Shown: positions 48,550 through 57,074 of the stretch, in pieces
Layout of the letters: every line of letters starts with the position of its first letter
Position numbering within the stretch: the first letter of the stretch is position 1
Notes under the pieces: model-generated
Seen by the model: the letters and a program-made list of their open reading frames with translations, nothing else
What the model was told of the DNA's origin: nothing
The model's database searches: none
Program-made: the position numbers and the translations under genes
Source: Paenibacillus sp. FSL K6-0276
GTDB taxonomy: Bacteria; Bacillota; Bacilli; Paenibacillales; Paenibacillaceae
DNA: 64,000 nucleotides
Direction: 5' to 3'
Assembly (NCBI RefSeq): GCF_037977235.1
Contig: NZ_CP150276.1
Coordinates: forward strand, 124,001 to 188,000

Positions 48550-49652
48550 TTATGGAAACGTGAGATCATTAGCTAAAAAGGTTATCCATTCCACGGGTAA
48601 GAGTTGCAACGTAAATAAGCGATCAAAATCAGCAAATGTCAATTTTGCGCTCCAATGCACCATCGCATTTCCTTGATCAAACAGGAACTTCAGTAACACG
48701 TAAACAAGCAAGGCGGTATAGAGCTGTCCATACACGGCATTTGGCGTCGTCCCAAATAAGGTAGGGATGTTCAAGTGTTGCTTAATCCAACGAAAAAACA
48801 CCTCTATCTGCCACCGTTTCTTGTAGATTTCCGCAATTCGCTCGGCGGAATGCCAGTGCAAATTCGTAGCGAGAATCACCGGATTTCCTTGCGGATCTTT
48901 CAGAATCACGACACGGAAACGGTGCTTGGAAAGTCGGTGATTCTTTCCTAACTTACAGGTGAAATCGCGTTCGAGCGATCCTGTGAACGGTTCGATTCGT
49001 TCTCTGGGTACGGGAGTTTGAAAGTGTGTATTATCCCGAACCGAATGACAAAAGATTGGTGCTGTTCCAGATAGTCATCGAATCGCTTGTGGCTGCCGTA
49101 CGCTCGATCGGCTACTACAATAAAACGCTTGTCAATCACGTCGGGACTGCTTTTAAAATCATGGGAATTCCCTGTTGTTTCGATCACTTTGTGGAGTCGA
49201 CCTTCATCGGCCACCAACGAAACATGCAATTTGATTCCCGCTCGTTCGCCTTTAAGTGGAGCCCAAGGAAGTCGTTCTTTACCCACGGTAATTTTGGTGG
49301 AATCCACGAGAAGTAACGCTTTGGGAATGCCTAAATGTCTTCGGGTAGATCGATTACAACAGCGTATCATGAGGTTCAGCAACTGTTTAAAAAGCTCGAA
49401 AGGAACATCCTTCGCTTTTTTAGAGAGCGTGGAATGGTCCACCGGTCTGAGGCCACCCAAACCCATTCGTGCTTCACCATCCCGATACCCAGCCCATTGC
49501 TGGAACGAAGCTTCTGCCAAGAACAAAAAGAGGTCGTAGACAGTGAATTTCCGCGCTACATCGACATATTCAAGTTCTTGAAGAAGAAGTAAGATTTTCT
49601 CTTTGGGAATCACCGATTGCAGAATGTTCGAGATTGAAGTAGACTTTTTCAT
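48550..49652 (-). pseudogene. IS4-family transposase, disrupted by one frameshift
   Basis: A near full-length DDE transposase (about 367 codons). The likely start is ATG at 49652 (MKKSTSISNILQSVIPKE) behind GAGG. The N-terminal frame carries the first Asp (LLVDSTKI) and second Asp (VVADRAYG) and ends at 48948. The other frame continues as DNTHFQTPVPRERIEPF, ...GSLERDFTCK and into 48550-48909, with the catalytic Glu in YKKRWQIEVFFRWIKQHL (Y-2-R-3-E-6-K). The join falls near 49040, where loss of about one base after VIRF shifts the frame. It is probably inactive; a programmed frameshift is less likely because no slippery heptamer is seen. Confidence 0.82.
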
Positions 49653-49724
49653 GAGGTCGCCTCGTTTCGGATGTTTGTAGGGGTACAAACACTTTAACGA
49701 ATGGGCGGCCTTTTTTCTACCTTT

Positions 49725-49743
49725 TTTAGCTAATCAACAGGCG
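49725..49743 (-). repeat. Terminal inverted repeat, right end of the IS
   Basis: The complement of CGCCTGTTGATTAGCTAAA, perfect over 19 bp. Flanked outside by TACA. Confidence 0.9.
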
Positions 49744-50444
49744 TACAGAGAGTGCAATAGAACGTTTGAATTAGGCAGCAGAACCGGGCATTACTCCACA
49801 GATGGATGATATAAGTGTACTTCATACAACTATTGTTCCAATTAAGAGACCATTTGCTAATTTAATTGTATTTCGTGCAGCTATAAATGAGAGTTGAGCT
49901 TATTTCTAAGCTCATTCCCGGATTTAATTGTACGAAATGCAGTTAAACGGCTGGTTTGCTGGACGGACGATGAAATAACTGCACGTTGTGCAACTAAATG
50001 AGCCGGTTATTTCATGAGCGTGAGCCCACAGGCCGCCTGTATGAATGTGGTCTCGCAGGCGTCATCAGTCCACCTCCTTGTTAGGAGTAAGAATCGTGGA
50101 AACACAGTGATTATAGGGTGTGTGTTGAAGTTAGTCTTGCAGGAGGCGCGAGCCCGCCGTCCCACTAGGGGCAAAAACGTGGAACACGAAGGTGTTATGT
50201 AGGTTTGTAGTTTTGGCTTAGGTTTGGGCTCAGATTTTTGGTTTAGGTTTGCCCTTGCGGGAGCACCAATTGTTCAAGCGGCCCCGTAGGGGTTAGCGAT
50301 CATAGCAAGTAGTTACCCAGGTGCGTTTTCGCTCCGCCTACATCAACAATCCGGGTGTCCAGAGGGCCGGGGCCCTTGGGGTCCCCCTTAGCTAAGGGCG
50401 ATTTAGGGGATCGAAACGCTTTTTAATGAAAGGAGGAACATCTA
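49744..50444. other. Repeat-rich non-coding stretch before hisF
   Basis: A 701-bp region with no convincing gene. The first part (49751-50005) continues the TGCAC-type units (AATTGTATTTCGTGCAGC, AATTGTACGAAATGCAG, ACTGCACGTTGTGCAAC). The second part holds two imperfect copies of a block, TAGGAGTAAGAATCGTGGAA near 50082 and TAGGGGCAAAAACGTGGAA near 50166, each following a GCG(T/C)GAGCCC segment, and GC-rich hairpins just before hisF (GGGCCGGGGCCC near 50371; CCTTAGCTAAGG near 50385). In relatives hisF normally follows hisA closely. Either debris of earlier insertions or a structured RNA is possible. Confidence 0.55.
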
Positions 50445-51203
50445 ATGTTAGCAAAACGTATCATCCCCTGTCTTGACGTTAAGGACGGACGGGTAGTCAA
50501 AGGCGTTAACTTTGTGAATCTGCGTGATGCCGGAGATCCAGTAGAGCTAGCGGCGCTGTATGACCGTGAGGGTGCAGATGAGCTTGTGTTTCTCGATATA
50601 TCGGCTTCCGTAGAAGGTCGAGCGACAATGATTGAGGTTGTGCGGCAGACCGCAGGCGAAATCGCCATTCCTTTCACAGTGGGCGGAGGGATCTCTACGC
50701 CTGATGATATGAAAAGGATTCTTCGTGCAGGCGCAGATAAAATCGGCATTAATACGGCAGCTATCACGAATCCACAGCTAATTCTGGAGGGGGCACGCCG
50801 ATTTGGCTCCCAATGTATTGTAGTAGCGATAGACGCTAAATATAACGAGGCTTTTGGTGAATGGGAAGTGTACACACATGGTGGTCGGAAGCCGACCGGC
50901 ATCCGTGCCCTTGCTTGGGCCAAAGAAGCTGAAAAGCTGGGTGCAGGCGAGATTTTGCTCACTAGTATGGATGCAGATGGTACAAAAGATGGCTTCGACC
51001 TGAAGCTGACCTCGGCAGTATGCGACTTGCTCAGTATTCCTGTGATTGCTTCTGGCGGCGCTGGGAAGAAGGAGCATTTTTACGATGTATTTACGGAAGG
51101 GAAAGCCGATGCGGGACTGGCGGCGACCATTTTTCACTATAAAGAGATTGCTATTAACGACTTAAAGGCAGACTTGAAGCAAAAAGGGGTAGAGATCCGA
51201 TGA
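50445..51203 (+). CDS. hisF: Imidazole glycerol phosphate synthase, cyclase subunit
   Basis: A 252-aa beta/alpha barrel that uses ammonia from HisH to make imidazole glycerol phosphate and AICAR. The catalytic Asp residues are in [15 protein letters not shown] (about residue 11) and [16 protein letters not shown] (about residue 130). FTVGGGIST and [12 protein letters not shown] bind phosphate. The start is ATG at 50445 behind AAAGGAGGAAC. It lies 2.1 kb after hisA, beyond the IS, so it needs either read-through or a promoter of its own; I see no clear promoter. It overlaps hisI by 4 bp. Confidence 0.95.
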   Translation: MLAKRIIPCLDVKDGRVVKGVNFVNLRDAGDPVELAALYDREGADELVFLDISASVEGRATMIEVVRQTAGEIAIPFTVGGGISTPDDMKRILRAGADKIGINTAAITNPQLILEGARRFGSQCIVVAIDAKYNEAFGEWEVYTHGGRKPTGIRALAWAKEAEKLGAGEILLTSMDADGTKDGFDLKLTSAVCDLLSIPVIASGGAGKKEHFYDVFTEGKADAGLAATIFHYKEIAINDLKADLKQKGVEIR

Positions 51204-51913
51204 GCGAAACAGAAAAGAATACAACAATTAGCCAAAAAGAAGCTCTGGCCGGCATTCGCTGGAATGAAGCAGGTTTAGTGCCTAGCGTTGTGCAGGATGC
51301 TAATACTCTAGAGGTACTGATGGTTGCTTATATGAATTCGGAATCGTTGCAGCTCTCGCTGGAGAGTGGTCAGACCTGGTTCTGGAGCCGCTCACGCAGC
51401 GAGCTTTGGCACAAAGGTGGAACCTCAGGCAACACACAAGCGATTACCTCCATATCCTATGATTGCGATAGTGATACGCTGCTCGTGAAGGTTGTCCCTG
51501 AAGGACCAGCTTGCCATACTGGAGCTACGTCATGCTTTTTCCGTGAGATACCTTTGAATAACCCAATCGCGGAAGCTCAGAAACCGGCAGCGAGTCTTAC
51601 GGATGGAGAACGTTTTGCTGTACTCGGTGAGCTGGAGCGCGTAATCGCTGAGCGGGAAGTAGAGCGTCCAGAAGGAGCATATACGACCTATTTGTTTGAT
51701 AAAGGTGTCGATAAGATTCTTAAGAAGGTAGGCGAGGAAGCCTCCGAAACGATTATTGCTGCCAAAAATAAAGATAATGCTGAGCTTCGCCTTGAGGTCA
51801 GTGATCTGATCTATCACTTGCTGGTACTGCTACAAGAGCGCAAACTTCCGCTGGATGAGATCATGGAAGAGTTGAGTACCCGTCACGAGCGTCCACGCCG
51901 GGATCAGTACTAG
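51200..51913 (+). CDS. hisI: Bifunctional phosphoribosyl-AMP cyclohydrolase/phosphoribosyl-ATP pyrophosphatase
   Basis: A 237-aa HisIE fusion for the second and third steps of histidine synthesis. The HisI part (about 20-125) shows [33 protein letters not shown] and the zinc cysteines in [12 protein letters not shown] and PACHTG. The HisE part (about 145-237) shows [18 protein letters not shown] and [16 protein letters not shown]. The start is ATG at 51200, overlapping the hisF stop. hisJ follows after 15 bp. Confidence 0.95.
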   Translation: MSETEKNTTISQKEALAGIRWNEAGLVPSVVQDANTLEVLMVAYMNSESLQLSLESGQTWFWSRSRSELWHKGGTSGNTQAITSISYDCDSDTLLVKVVPEGPACHTGATSCFFREIPLNNPIAEAQKPAASLTDGERFAVLGELERVIAEREVERPEGAYTTYLFDKGVDKILKKVGEEASETIIAAKNKDNAELRLEVSDLIYHLLVLLQERKLPLDEIMEELSTRHERPRRDQY

Positions 51914-51928
51914 GGAGGGGACTGGCCG

Positions 51929-52756
51929 ATGCATATCGATTATCATACGCATCATGAGCGCTGCGGTCATGCCGTGGGCAAGCTAGAGGATTATGTGAAG
52001 CGTGGGATAGAGCTTGGACTTCAGCAGCTAGGGTTATCCGACCACTTGCCGCTCATCCATGTAGATCCCGCTAGCTATTACCCTGAAATGGCCATGCCAA
52101 TGGCTGAACTGCCTCGTTATGTGGAAGAATGCCTGACGCTGAAGGAACGCTATCGCGGAGTCATAGACCTGCGACTAGGGCTGGAAGCGGATTATATTGA
52201 AGGCTCCGAAGATCAAATTCGCGAGATTTTGTCTCCATACCCATGGGACTATCTAATAGGCTCTGTGCATTTTCTTGGGGAATGGGACATCACGGATTAT
52301 CGACAGGTTCATGGCTGGGAAGGCAAGGATGAACTAGGGGTATATCGTCTTTATTATGATGCTGTAAAGAAGTCGGCGTTATCGGGATTATATGATATTA
52401 TAGGACATATGGATGTTATTAAACGGTTCGGCTATGGTCCACAGACACCAGAAGGTAAGGCAGAGGTGAGAGCGCTGGAGCTGGAAACCTTAAAGTTTAT
52501 AGCGGATAGCGGAATCGCCATGGAGCTGAATGCTTCAGGACTTTCCAAGCCATGTGCCGAGATGTTCCCGGCGGAACATCTGCTACAGGAAGCCTTAAAG
52601 CTCGGTATACCGCTTACGCTCGGCTCGGATGCACATGACCCTGCCAAGCTCGGTGACGGCTTGCAAGAGGCACGTAGCATGCTCTGGCACACAGGCTTTC
52701 GTGAACTGGCTGTATTTGAGGGACGCCGCCGTACCACTGTTCCGTTCAAACTATAA
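51929..52756 (+). CDS. hisJ: Histidinol-phosphatase, PHP type
   Basis: A 275-aa PHP-domain metal phosphatase that removes phosphate from histidinol phosphate, filling the step missing from the single-function HisB. Metal ligands are visible: HIDYHTHHERCGHA at the N-terminus, LSDHLPL, LGLEADYI, IGSVHFLG, IIGHMDVIKRFG and TLGSDAHDPAKLGD. The start is ATG at 51929 behind GGGAGGGG. It is in the his operon, 15 bp after hisI and 23 bp before prs. Confidence 0.93.
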   Translation: MHIDYHTHHERCGHAVGKLEDYVKRGIELGLQQLGLSDHLPLIHVDPASYYPEMAMPMAELPRYVEECLTLKERYRGVIDLRLGLEADYIEGSEDQIREILSPYPWDYLIGSVHFLGEWDITDYRQVHGWEGKDELGVYRLYYDAVKKSALSGLYDIIGHMDVIKRFGYGPQTPEGKAEVRALELETLKFIADSGIAMELNASGLSKPCAEMFPAEHLLQEALKLGIPLTLGSDAHDPAKLGDGLQEARSMLWHTGFRELAVFEGRRRTTVPFKL

Positions 52757-52779
52757 TTTATAATCCGCAGGAGGGTATT

Positions 52780-53730
52780 ATGCATCATCAACAATTACGT
52801 ATTTTTTCCGGTTCGTCGAATCCAAAGCTAGCGGCAGATATTGCAGAGCGACTTGGTGTTGAATTGGGGCAGATTAAGTTGACCCGTTTCATGAGCGGCG
52901 AGATTTACGTGCATTACGAAGAGAGCATCCGGAACTGCGACGTATTTTTGGTGCAATCCCTATCCCATCCCATTAATGAGATGTTCGTGGAACTGCTCGT
53001 GATGATAGATGCTGCCAAACGGGCATCGGCGCGTACAGTTAACATTATTGTGCCGTATTATGGATACGCTCGGCAGGAACGCAAGTCCGCACCTCGTGAA
53101 CCGATCTCGGCTAAGATGGTAGCTGATGTACTTACGACCGCGGGCGCAACCCGTGTGATCACCATCGACTTGCATGCAGCGGCGATTCAAGGATTCTTCA
53201 ATATTCCAGTGGATCATCTAACTGCACTTGATTTGATCAGTAGTCATTTGAAATCGAAGGCAATGTCTGATCTAGTGATTGTCTCCCCTGATGCAGGACG
53301 CGCGTCTATGGCTGAGAAACTGGCGAATAAGCTGGATTCACCTTTTGCCATTATGATTAAGAAGCGTCCAGCCCATAATGAATCGGTAATCACTCATGTC
53401 ATTGGCGATGTTGAGGGACGTACACCGATTATCATTGAGGATCTGATTGATACAGGGACTACTATTGTGAATGTGGTTGAAGGTCTGAAAGAGAGAGGTG
53501 CGAAGGACAGTATCGTCTGCGCAACGCATGGATTGTTCTCAGGACCTGCGCTGCAGCGGCTGGACCATCCCTCTGTTCAGGAAGTGGTCATTACCGATTC
53601 TATCGCGCTGCCAGATGATCATTCGAGTCGGTTTAAGGTCTTATCGGTTGCACCGATGCTTGCGCAAGCTACGCGCATTATTCTTGAGGGCGGTTCGATC
53701 GATAAACTTTTCAGAGACGCGGGAATTTAA
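52780..53730 (+). CDS. prs: Ribose-phosphate pyrophosphokinase
   Basis: A 316-aa enzyme that makes PRPP from ribose-5-phosphate and ATP. PRPP is a substrate of HisG, which gives a clear reason for placement at the end of the his operon. Motifs: IFSGSSNPKLAADIAERLGV, YYGYARQERKSAPREPIS with the catalytic flexible loop, VITIDLHAAAIQGFFNIPVD, VVSPDAGRAS-type block and the PRPP loop IIIEDLIDTGTTI. It may be a second Prs; the main copy in Bacillales usually sits near glmU. The start is ATG at 52780 behind AGGAGGG. Confidence 0.92.
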   Translation: MHHQQLRIFSGSSNPKLAADIAERLGVELGQIKLTRFMSGEIYVHYEESIRNCDVFLVQSLSHPINEMFVELLVMIDAAKRASARTVNIIVPYYGYARQERKSAPREPISAKMVADVLTTAGATRVITIDLHAAAIQGFFNIPVDHLTALDLISSHLKSKAMSDLVIVSPDAGRASMAEKLANKLDSPFAIMIKKRPAHNESVITHVIGDVEGRTPIIIEDLIDTGTTIVNVVEGLKERGAKDSIVCATHGLFSGPALQRLDHPSVQEVVITDSIALPDDHSSRFKVLSVAPMLAQATRIILEGGSIDKLFRDAGI

Positions 53731-53750
53731 TTCCCCGTCTTTTTTTATTT
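53714..53750 (+). terminator. Terminator of the his/prs operon
   Basis: Imperfect stem AGACGCGGGAA / TTCCCCGTCT overlapping the prs stop, followed by a run of seven T and a second T-run. Confidence 0.8.
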
Positions 53751-53820
53751 TTTGCGTGAAAAAGTTGCTGTTTATGGAGTGGTAGAGTCTTTCTCAACTT
53801 GAGAATCTCGCTGTCACATG

Positions 53821-53829
53821 TGGTATACT
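53821..53829 (+). promoter_or_regulatory. Extended -10 promoter of yvcD
   Basis: TGGTATACT is an extended -10 motif. A weak TTGAGA lies 19 bp upstream. The leader of about 130 nt to yvcD contains no recognised element. Confidence 0.5.
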
Positions 53830-53965
53830 GTGTGAAGATAGCCGCACCCATAAAGGGAACGGAATAGCGATTAAGTTTGGAGCTCCGGTATACCCCATTG
53901 GGCGCCGTCCTCCTATTTTTTCGTTAGTATAAAGGAAGCTTCTTATAAGGGGGTGCCTTGCTTCC

Positions 53966-55705
53966 ATGATGGAGAGAACTTCAGAGTATGATGTGGAGAA
54001 TGGTAATGTTATTCCTGTCACTCTGAATGCCAATTTTTTCTTTGAAAGAGCCGTTCGGTCCTTGGATCGCTTTCAATATGATAAGGCATTAAAGAATTTT
54101 CGCAAAGCTGTAGAGTACGAACCGGAGAACCCGGTAAATCATTGCAACGTAGCAGGTGTTTTATCAGAGATGGGGAATTATGAGGCGTCTAACGACATTT
54201 TGACCCATGTACTGGAGAATATTGATCCTGGAATGACGGAATGTTATTTCTATATGGCTAACAACTTCGCCAATATGGAAAGCTATGAGGAGGCAGAACG
54301 CTCACTCGTTACTTATCTCGAAGAAGATGTGAACGGTGAATTTCTGGTCGAATCGGAAGAATTGATGGAACTTCTGCAATATGAGCTGGATCGTCCTGCA
54401 CCGCTTATCCGGATTAGAAGCCGGGAAGGGGTAATAGAGCATGAGCGGGCCCGAGCGCTGTTGGAAGAAGGCAAGTTTACACAAGCCGTTACTTTGCTTG
54501 AAGAGATTGTGAGCAATACGCCAGACTTCTTGGCGGCGCATAACAACCTAGCCCTTGCGTATTTCTATATGGGTCGTTTTACCAAAGCCAAAGAATGCAT
54601 TATACGGGTGCTTGATCAGGACTCTGGGAATTTGCATGCACTTTGTAACTTGGCGATCTTTCTGCAGTATGAAGGTGACCGCGGGCAACTAGCTGGATTG
54701 TTACGTCTGCTAGAGACGACCATTCCTTTTCACCAGGAGCATTTGTTCAAAATGGCCACTACCATGGGGATTCTGGGACGGCATAGAACCGCATATGGTC
54801 ATTTTCGGCGCTTGCTTAAGGATGAGGAAGTCGGCGGTGACGCCAGTTTGTACCATTACTGTGCGGCAGCAGCAAGCAATAGCGGTCTGTATGCAGAAGC
54901 TCAGCGTTGCTGGCAAAAAGCTGCCAAGCTGGATCCGGAATCGGCTGTGCCGAGATTTTTTCTGGCCCAGCTACAGCAAGCGCAGGGAGAAGGCAAAGCG
55001 CTGTCTCCAGTCAGCTACAACTATCAGCTCCCATTTCAAGAGCAGCTGAAGCTGTGGAAGGACAATAAAGGCAGCTTTGCCGAAGAGGTGCGGAACAATC
55101 CGCTACTTCGATCTTCCTTCTTCTGGGCACTCCGCTACGGTGATGCCAATACGAAGCTTCAGGTTACTGAAGCTCTGCGGTGGATCGAAGATGAAGAAAT
55201 GTCCGAGATTCTACAAGGACTTCTGAAGCAACAGCCATTGCAGGAAGAAAAGCTTCAAGAAGCTGCGCTTCTCAGTCTGCAACGACTGATTGGTAGTATT
55301 CCGGAGGAAAATGTGCTTCAGGAAGCCAAAGAAACTTCTACTGCGCGTCTGAAGGGATTGCCAGAATGGAGAGAAGATTGGCAAAAAGTCATCGACCAGA
55401 CGGTAAGTATGATGGACCGGAGATTTGATGCCGTCCAGAAAAAAGATGCTGAATTACTTTGGAAGCAATTCGTAAGTAGCATATATCCAGATGTACCTTT
55501 TATCCGTCAAACGGAAGGTTGGTGTGCTGCCTTAGAATATCTGATTGCAAAAATGCATAACCTTCCAGTCACCTACCGTGAGGTAGCTCAGCGCTACGAC
55601 GTTTCCGTGTCGATGGTCAGTCGTTATGCTCGGCGTATCGATGATGAATGCAGTTTTCAGGGAAGTGTGAGCGACAGTCTTCCCCCGTTTACCGAAAATA
55701 TCTAA
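53966..55705 (+). CDS. yvcD: Tetratricopeptide-repeat protein YvcD with C-terminal HTH-like segment
   Basis: A 579-aa soluble protein. Several TPR units are visible in the first 330 residues, for example DKALKNFRKAVEYEPENPVN, YEEAERSLVTYLEED, FTQAVTLLEEIVSNTPDFLA (then HNNLALAYFYMGRFTKAKEC) and YAEAQRCWQKAAKLDPESA. The C-terminal 60 residues include VTYREVAQRYDVSVSMVSRY, a helix-turn-helix-like pattern unusual in a TPR protein. The combination suggests a regulator or adaptor that reads a protein partner and DNA (inference). As in B. subtilis (yvcD-trxB) it lies next to trxB. The start is ATG at 53966 or the adjacent ATG at 53969, behind AAGGGGGTG. Confidence 0.8.
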   Translation: MMERTSEYDVENGNVIPVTLNANFFFERAVRSLDRFQYDKALKNFRKAVEYEPENPVNHCNVAGVLSEMGNYEASNDILTHVLENIDPGMTECYFYMANNFANMESYEEAERSLVTYLEEDVNGEFLVESEELMELLQYELDRPAPLIRIRSREGVIEHERARALLEEGKFTQAVTLLEEIVSNTPDFLAAHNNLALAYFYMGRFTKAKECIIRVLDQDSGNLHALCNLAIFLQYEGDRGQLAGLLRLLETTIPFHQEHLFKMATTMGILGRHRTAYGHFRRLLKDEEVGGDASLYHYCAAAASNSGLYAEAQRCWQKAAKLDPESAVPRFFLAQLQQAQGEGKALSPVSYNYQLPFQEQLKLWKDNKGSFAEEVRNNPLLRSSFFWALRYGDANTKLQVTEALRWIEDEEMSEILQGLLKQQPLQEEKLQEAALLSLQRLIGSIPEENVLQEAKETSTARLKGLPEWREDWQKVIDQTVSMMDRRFDAVQKKDAELLWKQFVSSIYPDVPFIRQTEGWCAALEYLIAKMHNLPVTYREVAQRYDVSVSMVSRYARRIDDECSFQGSVSDSLPPFTENI

Positions 55706-55718
55706 ATTCTTGATGCAG

Positions 55719-55775
55719 TATTTCTCGCTTAAATGCTTATCGTCCTTATAAGGACGACGAAGGCGTTTATGCTTG
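55719..55775 (+). repeat. Dispersed palindromic intergenic repeat, copy D (5' truncated)
   Basis: Retains TATTTCTCGCTTAAATGC, the inner CGTCCTTATAAGGACG and GGCGTTTATGCTTG, but lacks the first 35-40 bp present in the other copies. It occupies most of the gap between yvcD and trxB. Confidence 0.82.
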
Positions 55776-55806
55776 AAATAAACCCTATTGTGAGGAGGCC
55801 ACTGTT

Positions 55807-56760
55807 ATGTACAAAACGATTGTAATCGGAACAGGCCCGGCCGGGCTTACTGCTGCTATTTATTTGGCCCGTGCCAACCTTAACCCACTTGTAATTGAAG
55901 GTATGCAGCCAGGTGGACAACTGACAACGACAACGGAAGTGGAGAACTTTCCAGGCTTTCCTGAAGGGATTCTCGGCCCAGATTTAATGGACAACATGCG
56001 GAAGCAGGCTGAACGTTTTGGTGCTGAATTCAAGAATGGTTGGGTGGATTCAGTGGATTTTTCACAGCGTCCATTTAAAGTGACAGTAGATGGTTTGGGT
56101 GTATTAGAGGCAGAGTCGGTGATTATCTCTACCGGTGCTTCTGCCAGATATTTAGGAATACCAGGAGAGCAAGAGAATGTGGGCCGTGGGGTCAGCACTT
56201 GTGCTACTTGTGATGGCTTCTTTTTCCGGAACAAGAAGATTATCGTGGTTGGTGGAGGAGACTCCGCGATGGAGGAAGCCAGCTTCTTAACAAGATTCGC
56301 TTCCAGCGTAACCGTGGTTCACCGTCGTGATGAGCTCAGAGCTTCGAAGATCATGCAGGATCGCGCACGTGACAACAGTAAGGTAGCGTGGGCACTTAAT
56401 CGTACACCGCTTGAGGTTACAACGGATGAGTCTGGTGTTAAAGGGCTAACGGTTCGCAACAATGAGACGGGGCTTGAAGAACTCATTGAAGCGGACGGAG
56501 TGTTTGTCGCTATCGGACATACGCCGAATACCGGATTCTTGGGCGGCCAGATTACGACGGATACTAACGGTTATATCGTGGTGAATCCAGGAACTACTGA
56601 AACGAACATACCGGGCGTATTCGCATGTGGCGACGTACAGGATACCCGTTACCGTCAAGCGATTTCTGCAGCAGGCACCGGCTGTATGGCAGCAATGGAC
56701 GCTGAGAAATATCTTGAAGGCACAATGGTGCATGACTGGAGCGAAACACTGGGTAGTTAA
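55807..56760 (+). CDS. trxB: Thioredoxin reductase
   Basis: A 317-aa NADPH-dependent flavoenzyme that reduces thioredoxin. The FAD loop is [18 protein letters not shown] at the N-terminus. The redox-active disulfide is in [11 protein letters not shown] near residue 137-140. The NADPH loop is [12 protein letters not shown], and [13 protein letters not shown] binds FAD near the end. CATC with Asp next to it is the low-molecular-weight bacterial type. The start is ATG at 55807 behind GAGGAGG. A terminator follows. Confidence 0.96.
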   Translation: MYKTIVIGTGPAGLTAAIYLARANLNPLVIEGMQPGGQLTTTTEVENFPGFPEGILGPDLMDNMRKQAERFGAEFKNGWVDSVDFSQRPFKVTVDGLGVLEAESVIISTGASARYLGIPGEQENVGRGVSTCATCDGFFFRNKKIIVVGGGDSAMEEASFLTRFASSVTVVHRRDELRASKIMQDRARDNSKVAWALNRTPLEVTTDESGVKGLTVRNNETGLEELIEADGVFVAIGHTPNTGFLGGQITTDTNGYIVVNPGTTETNIPGVFACGDVQDTRYRQAISAAGTGCMAAMDAEKYLEGTMVHDWSETLGS

Positions 56761-56793
56761 TTTCTTCCTAAATTAAATCGGAATGATTTCAAG

Positions 56794-56830
56794 CAGGCGA
56801 TCCTTATCTTAAAGGGTTGCCTGTTTTTTT
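56794..56830 (+). terminator. Terminator of trxB
   Basis: Stem CAGGCGATCC / GGGTTGCCTG followed by TTTTTTTG. Confidence 0.85.
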
Positions 56831-56919
56831 GTGACAGGAAGCTAAGTGATGTTAAAATAACTGTAACAAAGTGCTTCGAAAAGGACTTGCGCATTTTAGA
56901 AATACGTTTACAATAAGGA

Positions 56920-57029
56920 TATAATGTTAACGTGAACAATTGTCATCCTCTGTATTCCACATTTTCAGTTGAAGTTTATAACAGTAATTAAGTAGAAGTA
57001 TCGTAACCAATTAAATGTTCACGTTAAAC
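56920..57029 (+). promoter_or_regulatory. uxaC promoter with two LacI-type operator sites
   Basis: A perfect TATAAT (56920-56925) is directly overlapped by TGTTAACGTGAACA (56925-56938). Its near-exact complement TGTTCACGTTAAAC occurs at 57016-57029. Both are close to TGTTAACGTTAACA with a central CG, the usual form of LacI-family operators. Centres are 91 bp apart, which allows looping. The likely repressor is the LacI-type gene at 58560. The -35 is weak. Confidence 0.65.
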
Positions 57030-57074
57030 TAAGCGTAACTCCCATTTTGATCTTAAAGGAGAGCAGCAAACCTC

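Larger units (their letters stand above)
48531..49743 (-). mobile_element. IS4-like insertion sequence between hisA and hisF
   Basis: A 1213-bp element bounded by perfect 19-bp terminal inverted repeats, CGCCTGTTGATTAGCTAAA at 48531-48549 and its complement at 49725-49743. The 4 bases TACA occur on both sides and may be the target duplication. It carries one transposase gene, frameshifted, on the minus strand. The family call rests on the transposase Y-R-E-K signature. The insertion sits in the loop of an inverted repeat (CTATTGCAC ... GTGCAATAG) in the hisA-hisF gap. Confidence 0.88.

Noticed and set aside
49026-49592. Plus-strand frames of 85-150 codons within the IS
   Set aside because: They are antisense to the transposase and show no recognisable domain or start site.
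53794-54033. 79-codon minus-strand frame upstream of yvcD
   Set aside because: It overlaps the yvcD promoter, leader and 5' end and has no ribosome site or recognisable sequence.
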